From JBBRVW01 sp038246545 (GTDB lineage Bacteria; Actinomycetota; Actinomycetes; JACCUZ01): a DNA stretch of 64,000 nucleotides. The stretch spans positions 35,225 through 99,224 of the forward strand of contig JBBRVW010000011.1 in the NCBI GenBank assembly GCA_038246545.1, given 5' to 3'. The notes beneath the pieces were generated by a model. That model did no database searches. It had not been told where the DNA came from and saw only the letters and a program-made list of their open reading frames with translations. Shown piece after piece: positions 27,163-35,517 of this stretch (position 1 is the stretch's first letter; every line of letters begins with the position of its first letter). A program made the position numbers and the translations under genes.

Positions 27163-27648
27163 TTACCGGCGGGCGATCAACGCGGTCGCCACCGCGGCGA
27201 GGCCCTCGCCACGGCCGGTGAGACCCAGGCCGTCGGTGGTCGTCGCCGAGACCGACACCGGGGCACCGACCGCCGCGCCCAGGACGGCCTCGGCCTCGGC
27301 CCGGCGCGAGCCGATCCTGGGCCGGTTCCCGATGACTTGCACCGAGACGTTGCCGACCACGAAGCCCGCCTCGCGGACCCGGCGGGCCACCTCCGCGAGC
27401 AGCACCGCCCCGGCGGCACCGGACCACCGGGGGTCGTCGGTGCCGAAGACGGCGCCCAGGTCGCCGAGCCCGGCCGCGGACAGCAGGGCGTCGCAGGCGG
27501 CGTGCGCGGCGACGTCGCCGTCGCTGTTCCCGGCGCAACCCGCGGGCTCGTCGGGGAAGTACAGCCCGACAAGGTGCATCGGCCGTCCCGGCTCCAGCGG
27601 GTGCACGTCGACGCCGGTGCCGACCCGCGGCAGCGCCCGGTCAGTCAC
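27163..27648 (-). CDS. ispF: 2-C-methyl-D-erythritol 2,4-cyclodiphosphate synthase
   Basis: A 161-residue enzyme of the non-mevalonate isoprenoid pathway. The zinc-binding GVDVHPL and NSDGDVAAHAACDALL motifs and the C-terminal TTTDGLGLTGRGEGLA signature are all present, and length is standard. It overlaps ispD by eight bases, so the two steps are co-translated. The 119-base gap to cysS shows nothing I can name. Confidence 0.96.
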   Translation of the reverse strand: MTDRALPRVGTGVDVHPLEPGRPMHLVGLYFPDEPAGCAGNSDGDVAAHAACDALLSAAGLGDLGAVFGTDDPRWSGAAGAVLLAEVARRVREAGFVVGNVSVQVIGNRPRIGSRRAEAEAVLGAAVGAPVSVSATTTDGLGLTGRGEGLAAVATALIARR

Positions 27649-28342
27649 GGGTCACCTCCCTGCGGGCCAGGACCGCCTCGGCGAGCACGAGGTCCAGCGG
27701 CCGGGTGACCTTGAACGCCTCCTCGGCGCCGGGCACGACGAGGACGCGGCCGCCGGCCAGCTCGACCAGCCCGGCGTCGTCGGTGGTGACGGCGTCGGCC
27801 GGCCCGGCGTACGCCGAGTCCAGCACCGACCGCCGGAAGCCCTGCGGGGTCTGCACCGTGCGCAGGGAGCTGCGGTCGACGGTGGCGACCACCTGCCCGC
27901 CGGCGTCGACCTGCTTGACGGTGTCGGTCACCGGCTGCCCCGGGACCACCGCCTCGGCACCACCCTCGACAGCGGCCACGACAGCGGCCACCAGAGCCGA
28001 CGGCACCAGTGGCCGGGCCGCGTCATGCACGAGGACGACCTCGACGGAGTCCGGGAGAACCGCCAGGCAACAGCGGACCGACGCCGTGCGGTGCGCGCCG
28101 CCCTCGACCACGACCAGCTCGGCCCCGGCGTGCTCGCCGGCGAGCAGGCTGCGGACCTCGTCCGAGCGGCCGGGCGGGGCCGCGACCACCACGAGGTCGA
28201 CGGGGCCGGCGGCCAGCGTGCGCACCGAGTGGGCCAGCATCGGCCGGCCGCCGAGCGGCAGCAGAGCCTTGGCCTCGGCGCGCCCGAGCCGTTCGCCCTG
28301 GCCGGCGGCGGGCACGACAGCGGCCACCATCGGTCGGCTCAC
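27641..28342 (-). CDS. ispD: 2-C-methyl-D-erythritol 4-phosphate cytidylyltransferase
   Basis: A 233-residue enzyme that makes CDP-methylerythritol from MEP and CTP. The CTP-binding loop PAAGQGERLGRAEAKALLPLGG is near the N-terminus. VLVHDAARPLV and TVQTPQGFRR follow. GTG 28342 is used; ATG 28330, four codons in, is an alternative because VVPAAG normally begins close to the start. It overlaps ispF, and the PIN-TRAM gene lies just upstream. Confidence 0.95.
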   Translation of the reverse strand: MSRPMVAAVVPAAGQGERLGRAEAKALLPLGGRPMLAHSVRTLAAGPVDLVVVAAPPGRSDEVRSLLAGEHAGAELVVVEGGAHRTASVRCCLAVLPDSVEVVLVHDAARPLVPSALVAAVVAAVEGGAEAVVPGQPVTDTVKQVDAGGQVVATVDRSSLRTVQTPQGFRRSVLDSAYAGPADAVTTDDAGLVELAGGRVLVVPGAEEAFKVTRPLDLVLAEAVLARREVTRD

Positions 28343-28349
28343 GGGCGGG

Positions 28350-29444
28350 TCACAGCGGCTCGGACGCCGGCTTCGCGAAGACCATCCGGCCGTTGGCCGT
28401 CGTGAGCACGCTGGTCACCCGCAGCAGCACCTCGCCGCCGATGCCGTCCCGGGAGCGCTCGGCGACGACCATGGTGCCGTCGTCGAGGTAGCCGACCGCC
28501 TGGCCGGCCTCCTTCCCGGTCTTGAGCAGCAGCACGCTGACCTCGTCGCCCGCCCCGACCGGCGGGCGCAGCGCGAGTGCCAGCGAGTGGAGGTTCATCA
28601 CCCGAACGCCGGCCAGGGCAGCGACCTTCGCCAGGTTGGTGTCGAGGGTCAGCAGGGCGGCCCCGCTGTCGAGGCAGATCCGCACCAGCTTGGCGTCCAC
28701 CTCGTGGACGCCCGGGACCTCGTTGTCGAGGACCTCGACCTCCACCGCCGGCTCGCGGCGGAGGGTCTCGAGGACCTCGAGCCCGCGGCGGCCCTTCGCC
28801 CGGCGTCCGTCGTCACCCGCGTCCGCCAGGCCCTGGAGCTCGGCGAGCACCGGCGCCGGCACCAGCATCTGGCCGTGCAGGAAGCCGGCCCGGACGACGT
28901 CGATGACCCGGCCGTCGATCGCGACCGAGGTGTCGAGCACCCGGGGCAGCGACGCCGCCGAGACCGGCCGGTCGGCCATGCCGACCCGGCCGCCGAAGAT
29001 GCCGAGCATCGCCTCGCGCTTGACCGTGCCGAGCCGGAAACCCAGGGCACCCAGCGCGACGAGGACGAAGACGAAGATCGGGAACGTGAGCAGCGGGCGA
29101 CCGAGAAGCAGCACGGGCCACGTGACTCCGGCAGCGACGAGCACCCCCACGACGGCACCTATGACGCCGGCGACGATCTGCTCCGCGGACGTGCTGCGCA
29201 GACCGACCTCGGTCTGCCGGACGGCGGCGAGAGTCCCCCGCCCGACGACGCCGCCGAACACGTAGCCCAGCGCCGACCCGAGGACCACACCGACCCCGAC
29301 GATCGTGAAAGCCCCGAGGACTTTGTCGCCGGAGTCGTCGACCGCGTCGGCCACGTAGTAGCCGACGCCGGCGAAGAACACCACGACGCACAGCCGCAGC
29401 AGCTCGACGACCGCGCTGGGCACGCGGCGCAGACGGGGCGCCAT
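28350..29444 (-). CDS. PIN and TRAM domain membrane protein (YacL type)
   Basis: A 364-residue protein. Four hydrophobic segments occupy residues 10-130. A PIN nuclease domain follows with acidic residues in VLDTSVAIDGRV and LLTLDTNLAKVA. A TRAM RNA-binding domain (AVGYLDDGTMVVAE) closes it. This is the actinobacterial YacL-like arrangement, thought to be a membrane-anchored nuclease. The -10 TAGGGT lies seven bases before an in-frame GTG at 29447, so translation may begin one codon before the ATG used here. Confidence 0.9.
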   Translation of the reverse strand: MAPRLRRVPSAVVELLRLCVVVFFAGVGYYVADAVDDSGDKVLGAFTIVGVGVVLGSALGYVFGGVVGRGTLAAVRQTEVGLRSTSAEQIVAGVIGAVVGVLVAAGVTWPVLLLGRPLLTFPIFVFVLVALGALGFRLGTVKREAMLGIFGGRVGMADRPVSAASLPRVLDTSVAIDGRVIDVVRAGFLHGQMLVPAPVLAELQGLADAGDDGRRAKGRRGLEVLETLRREPAVEVEVLDNEVPGVHEVDAKLVRICLDSGAALLTLDTNLAKVAALAGVRVMNLHSLALALRPPVGAGDEVSVLLLKTGKEAGQAVGYLDDGTMVVAERSRDGIGGEVLLRVTSVLTTANGRMVFAKPASEPL

Positions 29445-29460
29445 CACCCGAGAGACCCTA

Positions 29461-29489
29461 GTCGGCGCGGCTCGAGGACCCGCGCCGAC
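29461..29489. repeat. 10-bp inverted repeat
   Basis: GTCGGCGCGG (29461-29470) pairs with CCGCGCCGAC (29480-29489) around a 9-base loop, next to the PIN-TRAM promoter. It could be a regulator site or part of the carD terminator. It is the first of two palindromes in the 295-base gap. Confidence 0.4.
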
Positions 29490-29498
29490 CGAGGCATC

Positions 29499-29568
29499 GG
29501 TTCGTTGCGTGACGCGCTGTTGCAGTTCCGCGGCCTGAAGACCGCAACAGCGCGCCACGCGAGGAACC
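29499..29568. repeat. Long imperfect inverted repeat between carD and PIN-TRAM genes
   Basis: Bases 29499-29525 are complementary to 29542-29568 with about five mismatches out of 27. The core GCGCTGTTGC is perfect. This cruciform-like element lies in a gap without genes. It may terminate carD transcription or be a small mobile repeat. The remaining bases to 29739 show nothing identifiable. Confidence 0.5.
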
Positions 29569-29739
29569 AACGGCGGGTCAGGGACCGACGGCGAGGGGCC
29601 GGCACATGGAGCATCCGCGTCCGTGCGCTCGTGACCTTGATCGTGATCTGGCCTCAGGCACGAGAGCCCCCCCGCAACGCCTCGCGCCGCCGTCCCCGGG
29701 GGGAGCGGCGGCGCGAGCGGAGCTGGTCGTGCGGGTGGT

Positions 29740-30222
29740 CTAGGAGGCGAGCACCTCGTCGAGGATGGCCTCGGCCTTGTCCTCGTTGGTGTGCTCGGCG
29801 AGGGCGAGCTCGCTGACGAGGATCTGCCGGGCCTTCGCGAGCATCCGCTTCTCGCCGGCCGACAGGCCACGGTCCTTGTCCCGACGCCAGAGGTCGCGGA
29901 CGACCTCCGCCACCTTGATCACGTCGCCGGAGGCGAGCTTCTCGAGGTTGGCCTTGTAGCGTCGCGACCAGTTGGTGGGCTCCTCGGTGTGCGGCGCCCG
30001 AAGGACCTCGAACACCTGGTCGAGACCCTCCTGGCCGACGACGTCGCGGACGCCCACCAGGTCACAGTTCTCTGCAGGGACCCGGACGGTCAGGTCGCCC
30101 TGGGCGACCTTGAGGACCAGGTAGAGCTTGTCTTCACCCTTGATCTGGCGGGTCTCGATGGACGTGATGAGCGCTGCCCCGTGATGTGGGTAGACCACCG
30201 TCTCGCCGACCTGGAAAGTCAT
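29740..30222 (-). CDS. carD: CarD-family RNA polymerase-binding regulator
   Basis: A 160-residue global regulator that stabilises open complexes at promoters, especially rRNA promoters. The N-terminal Tudor-like RNAP-interaction domain reads FQVGETVVYPHHGAALI. The C-terminal helical DNA-binding domain includes NWSRRYKANLEKLASGD with the Trp that wedges the -10 element. Length and sequence match mycobacterial CarD closely. ATG 30222 has AAAGGGG upstream. A -10 (TATTCT) lies at 30250-30255 on the minus strand. Confidence 0.96.
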   Translation of the reverse strand: MTFQVGETVVYPHHGAALITSIETRQIKGEDKLYLVLKVAQGDLTVRVPAENCDLVGVRDVVGQEGLDQVFEVLRAPHTEEPTNWSRRYKANLEKLASGDVIKVAEVVRDLWRRDKDRGLSAGEKRMLAKARQILVSELALAEHTNEDKAEAILDEVLAS

Positions 30223-30249
30223 ATGTGTCAGACCCCTTTCGTGACCGCC

Positions 30250-30274
30250 AGAATAACACGGTGACCGAGGTCAC
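30250..30274. promoter_or_regulatory. carD -10 hexamer and adjacent GTGACC palindrome
   Basis: On the minus strand TATTCT (30250-30255) lies 27 bases before the carD ATG. Next to it GTGACC/GGTCAC (30261-30266 and 30269-30274) form a palindrome across the -35 area. It is shared with the divergent prenyltransferase gene. A regulator may bind here; none is identified. Confidence 0.45.
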
Positions 30275-30332
30275 TCAGCGCGATCTTCAACCCGTTTGCG
30301 CAGGTCACGGCCTTGACAGAGAGGGTGCCCCC

Positions 30333-31154
30333 ATGCATCTCCGGGCACTGCTGGCGTCCTCGCACCCCCTCCCCAGCTTCGCGGTGACCGCCTTCGCGAC
30401 GACGGTCGCCGGGGCTGCCGGGCGCTCCCCGGCGGGCTGCCTGCTCGTCGCCGGGGCGGTGCTGACGGGGCAGCTGTCGATCGGCTGGCTCAACGACCTC
30501 CTCGACCGCGACCGCGACCGGGCGGCCGGCCGCCGCGACAAGCCGCTGGCCGCCGGCACCGTCCCCCCGCGCCTCGTCACGGTCGCGTGCGCGGTCGCCG
30601 TCGTGGCCTGCGTGCCGCTGTCCCTCGCCAGCGGCGCGGCCGCCGGTGCCGCCCACCTCGGGGGCGTGGCCGGCGGCTGGGCCTACGACCTCGGGCTCAA
30701 GCGCACGGTGGTGTCCTTCCTCCCCTACGCCGTGAGCTTCGGCCTGCTCACGGCCTTCCTCACCCTCGGGCTGGCCGGGCACCCCGGTCCGCCCTGGTGG
30801 CTGCTCACGGGCGGTGCGCTGCTCGGTACCGGCGCGCACTTCCTCAACGTCGTGCCGGACGTCGCCGACGACCTGGCCGCCGGTATCTGCGGCCTGCCAC
30901 AGCGGCTCGGGGCCGCGCGCTCGGCGGTCACGGGTGCGGTGCTGCTCGCGAGCGCGGTGGTCGTCGTGACGCTCGGCCCCGGCCGGCCGCCGTGGTGGGC
31001 GTGGACCGGTCTTGCGGTCGCCTGCGGCGCCGCCGCGGCGGCCGGCGCGGCCGGGGCGGCCGGCACGTCCCGGCGTACGCCGTTCCTGCTCGCCGTCGTG
31101 ACCGCGGCGGTCGCCGTGCTCCTGCTCGTCGCGCGCGCACCGCAGCTGGGCTGA
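30333..31154 (+). CDS. UbiA-family prenyltransferase
   Basis: A 273-residue membrane enzyme with about seven to nine helices. The aspartate-rich metal/prenyl-diphosphate site is NDLLDRDRDRAAGRRDKPLA. The second site is weaker (VVPDVADDLAAG). Family members attach prenyl chains to aromatic acceptors, and this Streptomyces-like subgroup is uncharacterised. ATG 30333 follows GAGAGGG. It is divergent from carD. Confidence 0.88.
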   Translation: MHLRALLASSHPLPSFAVTAFATTVAGAAGRSPAGCLLVAGAVLTGQLSIGWLNDLLDRDRDRAAGRRDKPLAAGTVPPRLVTVACAVAVVACVPLSLASGAAAGAAHLGGVAGGWAYDLGLKRTVVSFLPYAVSFGLLTAFLTLGLAGHPGPPWWLLTGGALLGTGAHFLNVVPDVADDLAAGICGLPQRLGAARSAVTGAVLLASAVVVVTLGPGRPPWWAWTGLAVACGAAAAAGAAGAAGTSRRTPFLLAVVTAAVAVLLLVARAPQLG

Positions 31155-31214
31155 CCCCGCGGAGCGAGCGGTGCACCTGACAAGGCGCCGGCGGTTGTCG
31201 CTACTCTTCCGGCC

Positions 31215-31709
31215 GTGGAGCGAACCCGCCGGACCCGTGTCCTCGCCGCCGGCTCGGTGGCCCTCGCCACCGCTGTGCTGGCCGGCTGCTCGAGCGGGTT
31301 CGGCGCGACGTCGATCAAGCCCTACGCGCCGAGCGACGGGGTGCTCGCCAACTCCGGCGACCTGCGCATCCTCAACCTGCTCGTCGTCTCCACCGGCGCG
31401 TCCGGGGTCGTGAGCACGACCATCGCCAACCGCGGTCGCACCGCTGACGCGCTCACCGGGATCACCAGCCCGGACGGGACTGTCGACTTCACCGGCAACG
31501 GCAGGATCAAGGGCAAGAACGCGATCCGCCTCGCCGCAGGCACCACACCCGCGGCGACGCTCACCGGGCTGACCAAGCTGCCCGGCGAGACGATCACGCT
31601 GAAGCTCGAGTTCCGCCGCGCCGACCCGCTGACGGTCCGCACCCTCGTGCTACCGGCGAGCGGCAGCTACGCGTCGCTCACGCCGCCGCCCACCGCGGCC
31701 CCGGAGTAG
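31215..31709 (+). CDS. Small lipoprotein, unknown
   Basis: A 164-residue exported lipoprotein. The signal peptide ends with lipobox VLAGC (Cys25). The mature part is beta-rich with a short Pro-rich end, and resembles the copper-chaperone-like (DUF461/PCuAC fold) lipoproteins seen near phosphate regulators. The fold call is tentative. GTG 31215 lies seven bases after TACTCT, a leaderless arrangement. It converges with regX3, leaving 7 bases. Confidence 0.75.
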   Translation: MERTRRTRVLAAGSVALATAVLAGCSSGFGATSIKPYAPSDGVLANSGDLRILNLLVVSTGASGVVSTTIANRGRTADALTGITSPDGTVDFTGNGRIKGKNAIRLAAGTTPAATLTGLTKLPGETITLKLEFRRADPLTVRTLVLPASGSYASLTPPPTAAPE

Positions 31710-31716
31710 GCCACCG

Positions 31717-32397
31717 TCAGGGCTCGAACTTGTAGCCCAGGCCGCGCACGGTGACGATGTGCTGCGGCGCGCCGGGGTCCGGCTCGACCTTCGAGCGCAG
31801 CCGCTTCACGTGCACGTCCAGGGTCTTGGTGTCGCCGACGTAGTCCGAGCCCCAGACCCGGTCGATCAGCTGGCCGCGGGTCAGCACCCGGCCCGCGTTG
31901 CGCAGCAGCAGCTCGAGCAGCTCGAACTCCTTCAGCGGCATGCTGACCGACTCGCCGCGGACGCTGACCACGTGCCGGTCGACGTCCATCCGCACCGGCC
32001 CGGCCTCGACGGTCGCGGGTACCAGCTCGTCCGGCTCGCCGCGTCGGCGCAGGACCGCCCGGATCCGCGCCACCAGCTCGCGCGCGGAGTAGGGCTTGGT
32101 GACGTAGTCGTCGGCGCCGAGCTCGAGGCCGACCACCTTGTCGACCTCGCCGTCCTTGGCGGTGAGCATGATCACCGGCACCGGCGCCTTGGCGCGCAGC
32201 GCCCGGAACACCTCGGTGCCGGGCAGCCCGGGCAGCATGAGGTCGAGCAGCACCAGGTCGGCTCCGTTGCGCTCGAACTGCTCGATCGCGGCCGGGCCGC
32301 TCGCGGCCAGGTCCACCTCGAAGCCCTCCCGCCGCAGCATGTAGGACAGGGCGTCGCGGAAGGACTCTTCGTCCTCCACGACCAGGATCCGCGTCAT
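31717..32397 (-). CDS. regX3: Phosphate response regulator (RegX3/PhoP type)
   Basis: A 226-residue OmpR-family regulator. The receiver has the acidic pair VEDEE, phospho-acceptor Asp52 (LVLLDLMLPG), and Lys in YVTKPYSARELVARI. The winged helix ends with KTLDVHVKRLRSKVE and RGLGYKFEP. It is expected to bind PHO boxes such as those at 33630 and 62663. It overlaps senX3 by four bases (ATGA). The order matches mycobacterial senX3-regX3 and Streptomyces phoR-phoP. Confidence 0.95.
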   Translation of the reverse strand: MTRILVVEDEESFRDALSYMLRREGFEVDLAASGPAAIEQFERNGADLVLLDLMLPGLPGTEVFRALRAKAPVPVIMLTAKDGEVDKVVGLELGADDYVTKPYSARELVARIRAVLRRRGEPDELVPATVEAGPVRMDVDRHVVSVRGESVSMPLKEFELLELLLRNAGRVLTRGQLIDRVWGSDYVGDTKTLDVHVKRLRSKVEPDPGAPQHIVTVRGLGYKFEP

Positions 32398-33569
32398 CGT
32401 TGCCCTTCCGACGTCGCTCGACGCCCGTCCGTACCGGCCGCGACAGGAAGTCGCAGCGTGAAGGTGGAGCCGGTCCCCTCGGCGCTCCACACCGTGGCCT
32501 CGCCGCCGTGACCGGCGGCGACGTGCTTGACGATCGACAGACCGAGCCCGGTGCCGCCGGTCTCGCGCGAGCGGGCGCCGTCGACCCGGTAGAACCGCTC
32601 GAAGATCCGGTCGCGCTCGGCCTCGGCGATGCCGGGGCCCTCGTCTGTGACCGACAGCTCGGCGACGGGCCCGGCCGGGCCGTCGACCTCGCCGACCGAC
32701 ACGACGACCCGGCTGCCCGCCGGGCCGTAGCGCACCGCGTTGTCGACGAGGTTGCCCAGCGCCGTCACGAGCTGCCGCGAGTCGCCCATGACCTTGAGTC
32801 CCCGGACGCCGCCACCGACCAGCGAGATCTCGCGCGCCTCGGCGGTGAGCCGGCTGCGGTCGACCGCCTCGGCCACCACGTCGTCGAGGCTGACCATCGT
32901 CGGCGCCTCGAGCGGGTCGTGGCCCTGCAGGCGCGACAGCTCGATGACGTCCTGGACGAGCCGCGTCAGGCGCTCCGACTCGTGCTGCATCCGACCGGCG
33001 AACCGGCGCACGGCCTCGGGGTCGGCGGCGGCGTCGACCAGTGCTTCGGCCAGCAGCGCCATCGCTCCGACGGGCGTCTTGAGCTCGTGGCTGACATTGG
33101 CCACGAAGTCGCGGCGCACCTCGTCGACGCGGCGGGCCTCGGTGCGGTCCTCGACCATGAGCAGGACCAGGGTCGAGCCGAGCGGGGCGACCCTGGCCAG
33201 CACGGCGAGGGTCGCCGAACCGATCGGGCCGCGTGGCAGCTCGAGCTCGCGCTCCCGGATCTCGCCGTCGCGGCGCACCTGGCGCACCATGTCGAGCATC
33301 TCGTCCTGGAGCAGCCGGTTCTCGCGGACCAGGCCGTACGAGTACGACGCCGGGGTGGCGCGGACCACCCGGTCCTCCGAGTCGAGGACCACGGTCGTGG
33401 ACCGCAGCAGGGCAAGGACGTCCGCCGCGCCGGGCGGCAGCAGCGGCGGCGGCGCGTCGTCCTCGGCCGGCCGGCGCTGCTCGCGCTCGCTGACCCGGGT
33501 CGCGAGCACGGCGGCGGCGCCGACAAGCAGGCCGACGACGGCCGCGAGGCCGATGAGCAACACGTCCAC
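32394..33569 (-). CDS. senX3: Phosphate sensor histidine kinase (SenX3/PhoR type)
   Basis: A 391-residue kinase. One clear N-terminal membrane segment (LLIGLAAVVGLLVGAAAVLA) is followed by a PAS-like region (about 50-145). The H-box His161 is in VSHELKTPVG. The ATPase domain has N-box NLVDNAVRYGP, DEGPGIAEAERDRIFERFY and GGTGLGLSIVKHV. GTG 33569 lies six bases after TACCAT, so the operon is probably leaderless. PHO-box repeats lie 61-104 bases upstream. Confidence 0.94.
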   Translation of the reverse strand: MDVLLIGLAAVVGLLVGAAAVLATRVSEREQRRPAEDDAPPPLLPPGAADVLALLRSTTVVLDSEDRVVRATPASYSYGLVRENRLLQDEMLDMVRQVRRDGEIRERELELPRGPIGSATLAVLARVAPLGSTLVLLMVEDRTEARRVDEVRRDFVANVSHELKTPVGAMALLAEALVDAAADPEAVRRFAGRMQHESERLTRLVQDVIELSRLQGHDPLEAPTMVSLDDVVAEAVDRSRLTAEAREISLVGGGVRGLKVMGDSRQLVTALGNLVDNAVRYGPAGSRVVVSVGEVDGPAGPVAELSVTDEGPGIAEAERDRIFERFYRVDGARSRETGGTGLGLSIVKHVAAGHGGEATVWSAEGTGSTFTLRLPVAAGTDGRRATSEGQR

Positions 33570-33629
33570 GCCCCGATGGTAGGTGGCGGGCACGCCGCGG
33601 CCGTGCTGTCTGCGCCCTCTCCGGCGGGG

Positions 33630-33673
33630 GTTCGCCGCCTGTTCACCTGGGCTCTGGCCCTCGTTCATGCCAC
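33630..33673. promoter_or_regulatory. PHO-box array between senX3 and phoU
   Basis: Four consecutive 11-base units begin GTTCGCC (33630), GTTCACC (33641), CTCTGGC (33652) and GTTCATG (33663). The second matches the actinobacterial PhoP consensus GTTCACC exactly; the third is degenerate. The location, between the divergent phosphate genes, suggests RegX3/PhoP autoregulation. Confidence 0.75.
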
Positions 33674-33745
33674 CCTGCGACATTGCGCAGGCTTGACTGG
33701 AGACCGGACCGGACCACCTGGTGCGGGCGAGGAGAGGGTGACCCC

Positions 33746-34411
33746 ATGCGTGACGCGTACCACGAGGAGCTCGAGGGCCTGAGCGACTCGTTGGTCGAGA
33801 TGACCCGACTCGTCGGGTCGGCGATCAACCGGGCATCGATCGCCCTGCAGGACGCGGACCTCACACTCGCCGAGAGCGTGATCGCGGCCGACGACGCCGT
33901 CGACGCGCTGCGCGACGAGCTGGACCGGCGGGCGTTCGACCTGCTCGCCCGCCAGCAGCCGGTGGCGAGCGACCTGCGGACCATCGTGACCAGCCTGCGC
34001 ATGAGCGCCGACCTCGAGCGCATGGGTGACCTGGCCCGGCACGTCGCGCGCATCGCGCGGCGACGATTCCCCGAGTCGGCCATCCCGCCCGAGCTCCGCT
34101 CGACCATCGTGGAGATGAGCCAGGTCGCCGAGCGTCTCGTCGCCAAGACCGGCAGCGTCATCGCCAAGCGCGACGTCGCCGAGGCCCTCGAGCTCGAGCG
34201 CGACGACGACGAGATGGACCAGCTGCACCGCGCGCTGTTCACCGAGCTGCTCGACAAGGACTCGCCGTACGGTGTCGAGCAGGCGATCGACGTCACGCAG
34301 ATCGGGCGGTTCTACGAGCGGTTCGCCGACCATGCAGTATCGGTCGCGCACCGGGTGGTCTACCTGGTGACCGGCCAGTACCCCGAGCCCGTCACGTCCG
34401 AGTCCGTCTGA
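33746..34411 (+). CDS. phoU: Phosphate uptake regulator PhoU
   Basis: A 221-residue all-helical protein with two PhoU repeats (residues about 5-105 and 115-205). It has the metal-binding helix motifs DLRTIVTSLRMSADLERMGD and QIGRFYERFADHAVSVA. It links the PstSCAB transporter to the SenX3-RegX3 kinase and restrains the response under phosphate surplus. ATG 33746 has GGAGAGGG upstream. It is divergent from senX3, with PHO boxes between. Confidence 0.95.
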   Translation: MRDAYHEELEGLSDSLVEMTRLVGSAINRASIALQDADLTLAESVIAADDAVDALRDELDRRAFDLLARQQPVASDLRTIVTSLRMSADLERMGDLARHVARIARRRFPESAIPPELRSTIVEMSQVAERLVAKTGSVIAKRDVAEALELERDDDEMDQLHRALFTELLDKDSPYGVEQAIDVTQIGRFYERFADHAVSVAHRVVYLVTGQYPEPVTSESV

Positions 34412-34696
34412 GCCGCCAACGGTTCACATCCGACCCGCCGTGGGTGGATCCGTCAAATCAAAGGCGGCTTTGGACGCGAGACCCGGCCGGCTCGCCGTCC
34501 GCGACTGCTCCGGAGTGAAGTGGACCGGCCCGACCAGGCAACACACCGGGCGAAGCCGGTCCACTTCGGTTTCCCGAGTGATCCGGGCCAGCTCTCGGGC
34601 GGCGGGAGGCGTCGACTGCCTCCGCCCGTCGCTGCCGCTCTGACCCGCACCAGCGGCGGCGGGCCAGCGACGGCGGGAGACGTTGATCCGACGGTC
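34412..34696. other. Gap with two strong inverted repeats between phoU and gpm
   Basis: No gene is apparent. GAAGTGGACCGGC (34517-34529) pairs perfectly with 34555-34567 around a 25-base loop. A second, interrupted stem joins 34626-34639 with 34652-34673. A lone GTTCACA at 34422 is a single PHO-like unit. The stems probably end transcription from the two convergent genes. Confidence 0.5.
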
Positions 34697-35449
34697 TCAG
34701 CGGCCCTGGTCCTTGACGGCCTGGATCGAGGCCGTCGCGGCGTCGGGGTCGAGGTACTCGCCGCCGCCGACGGTCGGGTGCAGGTCGGCGTCCAGCGAGT
34801 AGAGCAGCGGGATACCGGTCGGGATGTTGAGGCCCGCGATGTCCTCGTCGGAGATGCCGTCGAGGTGCTTCACCAGCGCCCGCAGCGAGTTGCCGTGGGC
34901 GGCGACCAGCACCGTCGACCCTGCCCGCAGGTCCGGCACGATCGCGTCGTACCAGTACGGCAGCATCCGGTCGACGACGTCGGCCAGGCACTCGGTGCGT
35001 GGCAGCACCTCGTCCGGGAGCGCGGCGTACGCCGGGTCACCGACCTGCGAGAACGTGTCGTCGTCGGCCAACGGCGGCGGCGGGGTGTCGTAGGACCGGC
35101 GCCAGAGCATGAACTGCTCCTCGCCGAACTCCTCGAGCGTCTGCTTCTTGTCCTTGCCCTGCAACGCGCCGTAGTGCCGCTCGTTGAGGCGCCACGACCG
35201 GCGCACCGGCAGCCACATGCGGTCGGCGGCGTCGAGCGCGATCTGCGCGGTCTGGATGGCGCGACGCATCACCGAGGTATGTACGACGTCGGGCAGCAGG
35301 TCGCGCTCGCGCAACAGCTCGCCACCGCGTCGGGCCTCCTGCTCGCCCTGCGCGGTGAGTCCGACGTCGACCCAGCCGGTGAACAGGTTCTTCTGGTTCC
35401 AGTCGCTCTGGCCGTGCCGGAGGAGGACCAGCGTGTACGTCGTGCTCAT
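34697..35449 (-). CDS. gpmA: 2,3-bisphosphoglycerate-dependent phosphoglycerate mutase
   Basis: A 250-residue glycolytic enzyme interconverting 3- and 2-phosphoglycerate. The phospho-histidine is in LVLLRHGQSDWNQKNLFTGW. The second catalytic His is in VLVAAHGNSLRALVKHL, and ERHYGALQGKDK is also present. ATG 35449 begins the conserved sequence. In mycobacteria gpm1 sits in the same senX3-mshA interval, matching this order. Confidence 0.96.
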   Translation of the reverse strand: MSTTYTLVLLRHGQSDWNQKNLFTGWVDVGLTAQGEQEARRGGELLRERDLLPDVVHTSVMRRAIQTAQIALDAADRMWLPVRRSWRLNERHYGALQGKDKKQTLEEFGEEQFMLWRRSYDTPPPPLADDDTFSQVGDPAYAALPDEVLPRTECLADVVDRMLPYWYDAIVPDLRAGSTVLVAAHGNSLRALVKHLDGISDEDIAGLNIPTGIPLLYSLDADLHPTVGGGEYLDPDAATASIQAVKDQGR

Positions 35450-35517
35450 GCCGACGAGCCTGCCAGAAACGGTGTCGAGGGTTGTCGGGGCGTCCAGTAC
35501 TGCCGCCGGCCCCGCTC

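Noticed and set aside
34422..34432. Single GTTCACATCCG unit after phoU
   Set aside because: PHO boxes need at least two phased repeats; neighbours at 11-base spacing do not match.
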